Assembly: GCA_013375355.1 (NCBI GenBank)
Contig: JABXJV010000144.1
Location: 1-5,265 of the forward strand
From: Candidatus Helarchaeota archaeon
GTDB lineage: Archaea; Asgardarchaeota; Lokiarchaeia; Helarchaeales; JABXJV01
DNA: 5,265 bases
Direction of reading: 5' to 3'
Positions 1 through 5,028 of the stretch are shown here, piece by piece. The notes below the pieces were generated by a model, which made no database searches, was not told where the DNA came from, and worked only from the letters and a program-made list of their open reading frames with translations. Position numbers and translations under genes: made by a program. How positions within the stretch are numbered: the stretch's first letter is position 1; each line of letters starts with the position of its first letter.

Positions 1-296
1 ATAGTTACATCCCTTTTACTAATACCCGTTCCTCCACTGGCAATTATGATATCATTTTTCTCTTTAATTAATTGTAGTAAAACTTCTTTTATTCTTTCAT
101 TTTCATCCGGGACTATTTGAAATGAAACGAATTTTTGGTTATTTTTTTCTAATATTTTTTTTATTAGAGGAATTGTCATGTCAGTTGAATTTTTTCCTGA
201 CTCTACTTCTGAATATCTTGTATCACTGACTATTAAAATCGAATAATTCAATATTTTTGGGGCACCATGTTTATGCTTTAAATGTGTTTTTTCCAA
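1..296 (-). CDS. moaB: MoaB/MogA-family molybdopterin adenylyltransferase, partial (C-terminus beyond left edge)
   Basis: This family activates molybdopterin by adenylylation before molybdenum or tungsten insertion; archaeal MoaB is taken to do the job of bacterial MogA. Only the first 98 residues are present, and no stop occurs before the window edge. Visible family motifs are ILIVSDTR (residues 20-27), a Ser-Gly pair at 33-34, IVPDE (61-65) and the pterin-site signature SGGTGISKRDVT (87-98). D64 and D96 correspond by motif position to the two MogA aspartates implicated in catalysis. I chose the TTG at 296-294 because GTGA (306-303) lies 6 nt upstream, family homology begins soon after, and no in-frame ATG precedes the conserved core. 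The gene follows moaC by 15 nt on the same strand, so the two are probably cotranscribed. The family call is secure; the exact start is less so. Confidence 0.9.
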   Translation of the reverse strand, partial: MEKTHLKHKHGAPKILNYSILIVSDTRYSEVESGKNSTDMTIPLIKKILEKNNQKFVSFQIVPDENERIKEVLLQLIKEKNDIIIASGGTGISKRDVT

Positions 297-311
297 ATTA
301 ATTCACTTTAT

Positions 312-770
312 CTATATATTCTCTTTAATCTTCTTTAAAACAACTATATCCGTAATTTTGGTTGAGGGATATTGACCCATTTCATCTTTTTCTAAATACT
401 TTGTCATATCCCAAATTGTTAAAAGTGCAATTTGTACACCTAAAATCGCCTCCAACTCTACTCCCGTTTTTGCTATAGATTTTACTGAAACTGTTGTTTT
501 TATAAATGATTTGTCTTCATTAATATCGAATTCTACATTTACATTAGAAATTGGTATGGGGTGTGCTAAAAAAATTAATTCAGGAGTCTTTTTAATAGCA
601 TTTATCGCTGATAATTGCGCATTAATCAATACATCCCCTTTTTTAATAATCTTACTCCTAATCTGTTCTATAGTATTTTTCTTTAAAAAGATACGACCTT
701 CAGCTATTGCAGTTCTTTGTATCTCTTTTTTTTCAGAAATGTCAACCATTGAGATTTTTGAATTTTCCAT
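312..770 (-). CDS. moaC: Cyclic pyranopterin monophosphate synthase MoaC
   Basis: MoaC converts the MoaA product (3',8-cyclo-7,8-dihydro-GTP) to cyclic pyranopterin monophosphate, the first stable intermediate of molybdenum/tungsten cofactor synthesis, in the cytoplasm. Counting from the ATG at 770, the 152-residue protein shows MVDIS (8-12), KKGDVL (43-48), LAHPIPI with His70 (68-74), KTGVELEA (101-108) and TIWDMTK with Asp121 and Lys124 (118-124). These match the family's conserved His, Glu, Asp and Lys positions. The usual Cys of the CHP motif is Ala here. The end resembles short archaeal MoaC proteins without the bacterial GGKSG tail. An in-frame TTG at 779 would add three residues. I prefer the ATG because it is the stronger codon and because a TATA-like box at 790-798 would place transcription start almost on it. 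moaB follows 15 nt downstream. Confidence 0.95.
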   Translation of the reverse strand: MENSKISMVDISEKKEIQRTAIAEGRIFLKKNTIEQIRSKIIKKGDVLINAQLSAINAIKKTPELIFLAHPIPISNVNVEFDINEDKSFIKTTVSVKSIAKTGVELEAILGVQIALLTIWDMTKYLEKDEMGQYPSTKITDIVVLKKIKENI

Positions 771-873
771 TAATTTCAACTTCCAACATTATAAATTTAA
801 TAAGTAAAAAATCCCGAATTATTTAAAGAATTAATTAATATTTATCAATAATAACCTTATTGAGGAAGTTACA
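771..873. promoter_or_regulatory. Divergent promoter region between moaC and the JAMM gene
   Basis: This gap separates two genes that point away from each other, so it must hold promoters for both. On the minus strand an AAATTTATA element (798-790) sits about 20 nt before the moaC ATG, the spacing expected for a leaderless or nearly leaderless archaeal transcript. On the plus strand, ATTTAAAG (821-828), preceded by a CGAA stretch like a BRE, would give a start near 850 and a short leader carrying the ribosome site. Box assignment is by eye in very AT-rich DNA, where chance matches are common. Confidence 0.5.
862..866 (+). promoter_or_regulatory. Ribosome binding site (GAGGA) of the JAMM gene
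   Basis: GAGGA matches the archaeal anti-Shine-Dalgarno sequence, and its GAGG core ends 8 nt before the ATG at 874. It fixes that ATG as the start and shows that this gene, unlike moaC opposite, probably has a leadered transcript. Confidence 0.65.
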
Positions 874-2649
874 ATGGCACAAGAAGAAACCAAAGAAGAA
901 AAAATTACGGTAAAAGGAAAAGTATTGATAAAAGCCAAAGCATATAAAGATATTGTACTACATGCTTCTAGATTTTGTAACTCTAAAATTCCTAGAAATA
1001 AGTGGAAAGAAGTATATGGGTTCTTAGTAGGCACATTACAAAATGAAAATGTAGTAATTAACGAAGCTGTTCCCATGACTCATGGGGGGACTACTGAAGT
1101 TCAATTTGAAGAGATACATTATATCGAAGCTGCCGAGTTGGATGGAACACTTGCTGAATCAGGTCAAGATTTTATCATTGGTTGGTATCATAGTCATCCC
1201 GGTCTTGATTTGTTTCTTTCATCGGTAGATATTCAAAATCATATGGGCTTCCAAGGTCCAAATCCTAAATCAATCGCTTTAGTGTTTGATCCTACGAAAC
1301 TTTTTGAAGGTCATCCAGGATTTGAAATTTTTAGAATTAATAAAATAGAATTAACATCAGCATTTTATAGAGTTCCATGGACCATTTTGGATTTAGATGA
1401 AGAGTTTTTTGCTCGCTCTCTTTTTGAATTAAGTGAAAAAAGTACTGCAAGAAGACCTGTAATTGAAGAATATGGGGAAGAGGTCACAGAAATTGAACCT
1501 TTACCATCTGCCACACCTCCGGCTTCTTCTCAAATTATAAGCATTGAGTCCCAAACTCCTTTAGAAACTACAACACCCACTCCATCTGATAAACCTTCTT
1601 ATGCACAACAAAAGTTGGAAAAAGCTTTTTCGGAGGCGGGTAAGGGTAATTATGAAGAAGCAATAGACTTAGCAATAAGCTCAGGAGAGGAATATGAAAA
1701 AAATGGTCAAATTGGCATGGCTACAGATGCATTTCAACAAATTGCTGGATTTCTCTATGAATTTTGGGAGAAAATAAATAAAGTTAGAAAAGATTTATTT
1801 ACCCGCCAAAAAGTCCCGGAAGAAAAAGATGCCAAACTAATGATAGATTTTGCTAAGCTTCTTCATTCTACAAGTAAAAAAATAAAATTTGATAGGATTG
1901 GCTTAGAAACCGAAATCAAAGATTTAGACGGGAATATGATAAGAGTTTTAGATGAAAAAATTCAAATTGCTAATATTCTTTATGAATCTTCTAATGTTTA
2001 TTCTATGTTGATACAAGAGATTTCCTCAAAAAAAGATATTAAAAAACAAATTGACTTTTTAAAGAATGCCACATCTTGCCTAAGTACAGCAATTATTTTT
2101 GCAAGAGCTGTTGAAATTCAATCAGATTTGGCTCAAAGAATTTTTAATTTTAATAAAATCATGTACCAAATCCATCAAAATCAAGGAGAAATTCAAGAAA
2201 TGTATGGGGAAGAACAATTATTAAAAATCAATCATTTAGAAGCGGCAAAATTATTTATTGGAGGAGCAAACGATTTAGAAGAGAGCGCAAATTCTATTTT
2301 AGATCCATCATTACAAGAGAGTTTATTAGCTTATTCAGAAAAATTAGTCGGTCGATCTTTTTTTAGCTTGGCTGATCATCAAAACTATAACCAAAAAAAA
2401 TATTGTGATGCTAACCCCTATTATATAAAAGCTAAAGAATACTTTAGTAAAGCCGCTAAAACATTTGCATTAAAAAAATCCCAAGAGTTAACAAATATCG
2501 AAGTTTATTTAAGATTAGCATCTCAAAGGGAAGAAAAAACTCGACAAAAGTGCATACAGAGTAAAGGAAAGTTAATTGATGTATTAAAAATAAAACCAAC
2601 AGAGCCTAAAATTAAAGTTTCGAAACCTGAACCTCTATTTTTTCCCTAA
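874..2649 (+). CDS. JAMM/MPN+ metalloprotease (Rpn11/CSN5/AMSH-like) fused to a long alpha-helical region
   Basis: This is a predicted zinc isopeptidase or deubiquitinase-like protein of 591 residues. The N-terminal JAMM/MPN+ domain (about 15-190) has the full catalytic set: Glu46 in EVYGFLVG, then His106, His108, Ser116 and Asp119 in GWYHSHPGLDLFLSSVD, the exact HxH-x7-S-x2-D spacing. GWYHSHPG matches Rpn11/CSN5, whereas FLSSVD resembles AMSH. AMSH's second-zinc histidine two residues after the aspartate is Gln121 here, so only the catalytic zinc is predicted. A Pro/Ser/Thr/Glu-rich linker follows (about 195-242). Residues 243-565 look wholly helical, with a TPR- or SNAP-like opening (QQKLEKAFSEAGKGNYEEAI) and a similar repeat-like stretch near 515-555. 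The last residues, KPEPLFFP, form a Pro-rich tail. No signal peptide or membrane segment is evident, so it is likely cytosolic. The JAMM call is secure, the substrate is unknown, and the helical fold is inferred from composition. Confidence 0.9.
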   Translation: MAQEETKEEKITVKGKVLIKAKAYKDIVLHASRFCNSKIPRNKWKEVYGFLVGTLQNENVVINEAVPMTHGGTTEVQFEEIHYIEAAELDGTLAESGQDFIIGWYHSHPGLDLFLSSVDIQNHMGFQGPNPKSIALVFDPTKLFEGHPGFEIFRINKIELTSAFYRVPWTILDLDEEFFARSLFELSEKSTARRPVIEEYGEEVTEIEPLPSATPPASSQIISIESQTPLETTTPTPSDKPSYAQQKLEKAFSEAGKGNYEEAIDLAISSGEEYEKNGQIGMATDAFQQIAGFLYEFWEKINKVRKDLFTRQKVPEEKDAKLMIDFAKLLHSTSKKIKFDRIGLETEIKDLDGNMIRVLDEKIQIANILYESSNVYSMLIQEISSKKDIKKQIDFLKNATSCLSTAIIFARAVEIQSDLAQRIFNFNKIMYQIHQNQGEIQEMYGEEQLLKINHLEAAKLFIGGANDLEESANSILDPSLQESLLAYSEKLVGRSFFSLADHQNYNQKKYCDANPYYIKAKEYFSKAAKTFALKKSQELTNIEVYLRLASQREEKTRQKCIQSKGKLIDVLKIKPTEPKIKVSKPEPLFFP

Positions 2650-2687
2650 TTATTATTAATTCTGTTTTCTAAACCTTAAATTATATT
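2650..2687. other. Convergent intergenic gap between the JAMM gene and thpR
   Basis: Two genes end facing each other across 38 bp. An inverted repeat, TTTTCTA (2665-2671) and TAGAAAA (2691-2697), spans the gap and reaches into the 3' end of thpR, with a 7-bp stem and 19-nt loop. Such an A/T-rich stem could be chance. On the plus strand an eight-T run at 2744-2751, inside thpR, could serve as a U-tract terminator for the JAMM transcript, which would make the two mRNAs overlap at their ends. I see no convincing dedicated terminator. Confidence 0.3.
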
Positions 2688-3239
2688 TTATAGAAAAGTT
2701 TCTTTGATAATAGTATAAATAGGACCTTTTCTTGTAAGAACACTTTTTTTTAGCTGAAAGGATTTTATATCCATAATTCCAAATTTAAAATCCTTAAATT
2801 CTGTTATTTTTTTTATTAACTGGGCTTTATTTTTTCCACTTCGAACTCGTCCAATTGTTGCATGCGGAGAATAAGGACGTTCTTTTTTAAATCCTAATTT
2901 AACGAAATTTGGATTTAATTGATTGTATAACTGGATCATTTTCTCGGCACCTTCACTTGCTCCAACCCAAATTACTCTAGGAAATTGAAGCTTGGGAAAA
3001 ACTCCCACTTTTTCTAAAGAGACTTTAAATGGTTCTCCTTCCACATTTTCCATTAAGCTAATAATTTTATCTATTATCGGCTTAGTGATATCTCCGAAAA
3101 ATTTGAAAGTAAAATGAATATTTTCCCTCTCAACAAATTTTATGTTTGCAAATTTTAAATCATTTTGGAAATTGATTATTTTATCCAAAATTGATTGATC
3201 TTTAATTTCAATACACATAAAGGATCTAATTTTTTCCAT
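2688..3239 (-). CDS. thpR: RNA 2',3'-cyclic phosphodiesterase (LigT/ThpR, 2H family)
   Basis: This is a 183-residue cytosolic enzyme of the 2H phosphoesterase superfamily, which opens 2',3'-cyclic phosphate ends of RNA to 2'-phosphate. Bacterial members were first described as tRNA 2'-5' ligases. The two defining motifs are both intact: HFTF with His42 and Thr44, and HATI with His126 and Thr128, followed by Arg131. The opening MEKIRSFMCIEI and the FFGD after the first motif (47-50) are also typical, and the length matches the family (about 180-190). The start is an ATG with only a weak purine stretch upstream. The gene lies 57 nt after the NifX-like gene on the same strand and could share its transcript, although the gap is large enough for its own promoter. 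Function in archaea is usually linked to tRNA or RNA repair; nothing nearby confirms that here. Confidence 0.95.
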   Translation of the reverse strand: MEKIRSFMCIEIKDQSILDKIINFQNDLKFANIKFVERENIHFTFKFFGDITKPIIDKIISLMENVEGEPFKVSLEKVGVFPKLQFPRVIWVGASEGAEKMIQLYNQLNPNFVKLGFKKERPYSPHATIGRVRSGKNKAQLIKKITEFKDFKFGIMDIKSFQLKKSVLTRKGPIYTIIKETFL

Positions 3240-3296
3240 TTTAATTCAATTACATTTTCTAGTTTTTGGATTTTAATTATTAGATTAAAAATTTAG
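3240..3296 (-). other. Spacer between the NifX-like gene and thpR
   Basis: This 57-nt A/T-rich spacer separates two minus-strand genes. TAAATTTTTAAT just after the upstream stop is TATA-like and is about the right distance from the thpR ATG for a separate promoter with a short leader. The match is weak in such AT-rich sequence, so both readthrough from the upstream gene and independent initiation remain possible. Confidence 0.3.
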
Positions 3297-3722
3297 TTAA
3301 TGATGATGGTGATGATGTCCACAATCGCCACCACAGCTTGCCGTGCTCATTTCAGCCAACATTCCGCATAAAAAATCACGTAATGCTTCCCTCACTGTTC
3401 CAAAAGCTCCAGTATAGATTTTTATTCCTTTATAACGAAACCTTGCATATGGAGTAGGACCTAAATTTGAGGTAATAAGATATTCAACTTTTTGGTCTAA
3501 AATTAAATTTATAGGATTATCACAAAGATGGCCTTCCAATTCTTCATTTTTAATAATGTCTATTTTACAATCTTCATCCTTATACAAGTTTTTCTTTATT
3601 ATCCCAGATGGTGGCAATTTTTTATCAATTTCTACTATTGTATAAAATACGGAATGCCCAAAATGTTCACAAATCTCTGAATCAAGCCCCTTTTCATCCA
3701 TTGATGGTATTGCAACTTTCAT
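3297..3722 (-). CDS. NifX/NifB-type (COG1433) iron-molybdenum cofactor-binding domain protein with Cys/His6 tail
   Basis: This small cytosolic protein has 141 residues from the ATG at 3722. It belongs to the dinitrogenase iron-molybdenum cofactor-binding fold, a family whose members bind or carry metal clusters; most archaeal members have no known role. Numbered from that ATG, the visible family features are the opening MKVAIPSMDEKGLDSEICEHFGH, counted as residues 1-23 and recognisable by its EICEHFG core at 16-22, the strand YLITSNLGP (81-89), and KIYTGAFGTVREAL (101-114). Cysteines lie at 18, 52, 67, 119, 130 and 134. The protein ends in CGGDCG plus six histidines, an obvious metal-binding tail. 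An in-frame TTG at 3725 would add one residue. A strong AAGGTG ribosome site (3736-3731) lies 8 nt from the ATG. No nif structural genes are present, so nitrogen fixation should not be inferred. thpR follows downstream. Confidence 0.88.
   Translation of the reverse strand: MKVAIPSMDEKGLDSEICEHFGHSVFYTIVEIDKKLPPSGIIKKNLYKDEDCKIDIIKNEELEGHLCDNPINLILDQKVEYLITSNLGPTPYARFRYKGIKIYTGAFGTVREALRDFLCGMLAEMSTASCGGDCGHHHHHH
3300..3317 (-). repeat. CAT/CAC trinucleotide run encoding the terminal six histidines
   Basis: Six consecutive His codons (five CAT, one CAC) directly precede the TAA stop. As a near-perfect trinucleotide repeat, the run could change length by slippage; every change of one unit would keep the frame and alter only the number of histidines. 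Confidence 0.8.
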
Positions 3723-3860
3723 CAAATTTACACCTTTAATTTTTTAAAAACAAATTTAAAATAAAAAGTCTTTTTTCCTTTTTCAGAAAAAAAAATATAG
3801 TTATTATTATTTATTCTGTTTAATGAATTTAAAAAAGACAAATGAAATGGTAAGGAAATA
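3723..3860. promoter_or_regulatory. Divergent promoter region between the NifX-like gene and the AAA ATPase
   Basis: This 138-bp, extremely A/T-rich gap separates genes pointing away from each other. For the minus-strand gene a TTTTAAAT element (about 3754-3761) would start transcription about 8-10 nt before its ATG, close to its ribosome site. For the plus-strand gene there are two candidates: AAAATATAG (3792-3800), giving a leader of roughly 35-40 nt, or ATTTAAAA (3827-3834), giving an almost leaderless message. No clear operator-like palindrome is seen beyond A/T runs. Confidence 0.45.
3731..3736 (-). promoter_or_regulatory. Ribosome binding site (AAGGTG) of the NifX-like gene
   Basis: AAGGTG on the minus strand is the best Shine-Dalgarno match among the minus-strand genes. 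It is 8 nt from the ATG at 3722 and 5 nt from the in-frame TTG at 3725, so it supports this start region without fully deciding between the two codons. Confidence 0.65.
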
Positions 3861-5000
3861 TTGACCGGGAAAAAAAGAAAACTTAGACACATTTCAATTA
3901 AGCCAGAGGATTCCAAAACCTTAGATATTGACGTTAGTGACTCGGACTCAATTCCAGTTTTAAAGAAAGTGGTATTAAAACCCATCGGCTATCCTCTAAA
4001 AACCGCTGGGGATTCAGATTCTCCTATCTTAAAAACAAATCACCCTGAATTATTTCAAGCCTATGCTTTGGAAATGTGGCTAGGGCAAATAGCAAAGGTA
4101 GGGACATACCTTTTCGATCAATACATTTTTCCAGATTATGCCTTCCAAGTTATCAAAACTCGACCTAATATTTCAGGAAAAATTTCTATAGCAACGAAAA
4201 TAAAACTATTAGAATTGAATAAACCTATAAAAAAAATTGAAGAAAAGATAAGTTTTGATGATATTATTGGCAATGAAGAAGCAAAAAGAAAATGTAAGGT
4301 TATTATGAAATATTTGGATGAACCAGATTTATTTTCAGATTGGATTCCAAGAAATATTCTGTTTTTTGGGCCACCTGGAACAGGTAAAACAATGACCGCA
4401 AAGGCATTAGCTACAACATGTAAAATACCCATATTTTTAACAAAAGCCACAGAGTTAGTGGGAATTCATGTTGGAGATGGGGCAAGAAGAGTGCATAAGT
4501 TGTATTCAGATGCATCTAAAGGTGGTATTATTTTTATAGATGAATTAGATGCAATTGGGTTGGATAGACGTTATCAAGCTATTAGAGGAGATGTCACAGA
4601 AGTGGTAAATGCATTATTATCTGAAATGGACGGTTTAGATCCAAATACAGGCATAGTTACTATTGGTGCTACAAATTCTGTATTTTTACTAGATCCTTCT
4701 TTATTAAATAGATTTGAGTCTCAAATTAAATTTGATATATTTAATGACGAGGAACGACTTCAATTTTTTGAAAAATACACTAAAAAATTACCTCTTCCAT
4801 TTGATTATGACCTAATTAAATTGTCTAATAAAACTAAAGGAATGACTGGTCGAGAATTAAAAGAAAAAGTTTTAAAAAATGCTTTACATCTAGCCATCCT
4901 TGATAATTCTAAAATAATTCATTCTGATTTTATCGATAAAGTTCTAAATGACTTTCAAAATAAAAAAGATCCTGAAAAAGTTAAAAAAATTTATTTATGA
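3861..5000 (+). CDS. COG1223-type AAA+ ATPase (archaeal proteasome-regulator/FtsH-like)
   Basis: This 379-residue cytosolic ATPase belongs to an archaeal AAA+ family typified by Methanocaldococcus MJ1494, which has been annotated as a 26S proteasome regulatory subunit homologue. Its real substrate is unknown. Residues 1-130 form a family-specific N-terminal region (HPELFQAYALEMWLG, 61-75; YLFDQYIFPDYAFQVI, 83-98). The AAA core follows: FDDIIGNEEAK (132-142), Walker A GPPGTGKT (170-177), pore-loop region ELVGIHVGDGAR (198-209), Walker B IIFIDELDA (223-231), sensor 1 TIGATN (267-272) and SRF-type NRFE (283-286). A helical lid with MTGRELKEKVLKNAL runs to about 365. The start is TTG at 3861: an in-frame stop at 3843-3845 closes the frame upstream, nearby ATGs are out of frame, and AAGGA lies 4 nt before it. 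The N-terminus carries acidic Ser/Asp patches (24-30, 51-54). A kinase-like gene follows 28 nt later. No protease or transmembrane domain is seen, unlike FtsH. Confidence 0.9.
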   Translation: MTGKKRKLRHISIKPEDSKTLDIDVSDSDSIPVLKKVVLKPIGYPLKTAGDSDSPILKTNHPELFQAYALEMWLGQIAKVGTYLFDQYIFPDYAFQVIKTRPNISGKISIATKIKLLELNKPIKKIEEKISFDDIIGNEEAKRKCKVIMKYLDEPDLFSDWIPRNILFFGPPGTGKTMTAKALATTCKIPIFLTKATELVGIHVGDGARRVHKLYSDASKGGIIFIDELDAIGLDRRYQAIRGDVTEVVNALLSEMDGLDPNTGIVTIGATNSVFLLDPSLLNRFESQIKFDIFNDEERLQFFEKYTKKLPLPFDYDLIKLSNKTKGMTGRELKEKVLKNALHLAILDNSKIIHSDFIDKVLNDFQNKKDPEKVKKIYL

Positions 5001-5018
5001 TTTTATTTTTTTATGAAC

Positions 5019-5023
5019 AGGGA
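5019..5023 (+). promoter_or_regulatory. Ribosome binding site (AGGGA) of the UPF0200 gene
   Basis: AGGGA lies 5 nt upstream of the TTG at 5029, within the 28-nt gap after the AAA gene. It supports the TTG start, since the nearest in-frame upstream codons contain no ATG, GTG or TTG before a stop at 5014-5016. Confidence 0.5.
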
Positions 5024-5028
5024 TTGTC

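Noticed and set aside
511..807. Plus-strand open frame of 98 codons
   Set aside because: It lies antisense to moaC, which has clear family motifs. The translation is a hydrophobic low-complexity string with no recognisable domain.
831..1076. Minus-strand open frame of 81 codons
   Set aside because: It is antisense to the start of the JAMM gene and overlaps the divergent promoter. No ribosome site or domain is visible.
2665..2697. Inverted repeat TTTTCTA / TAGAAAA as a transcription terminator
   Set aside because: The stem is only 7 bp and mostly A/T with a 19-nt loop. There is no following U-run on either strand, and archaeal termination does not need hairpins.
3300..3317. Six-His run as a cloning-vector contamination
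   Set aside because: It is continuous with a Cys/Gly-rich tail of a native-looking gene, sits in AT-rich archaeal context, and has no vector sequence around it.
3297..3722. Evidence of nitrogen fixation from the NifX/NifB-like domain
   Set aside because: This domain is widespread in archaea that do not fix nitrogen, and no nifH, nifD or nifK homologue is in the window.
3768..3795. T-run/A-run pair in the divergent region as a hairpin or operator
   Set aside because: It is only homopolymer complementarity (T tract followed by A tract), expected by chance in such AT-rich DNA.
3728..3985. Minus-strand open frame of 85 codons
   Set aside because: It covers the divergent promoter region and the antisense of the AAA N-terminus. 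Its end is a Phe/Lys-rich translation of A/T-rich DNA.
4136..4450. Minus-strand open frame of 104 codons
   Set aside because: It is fully antisense to the AAA core, including Walker A, and reads as a shadow of that coding region.
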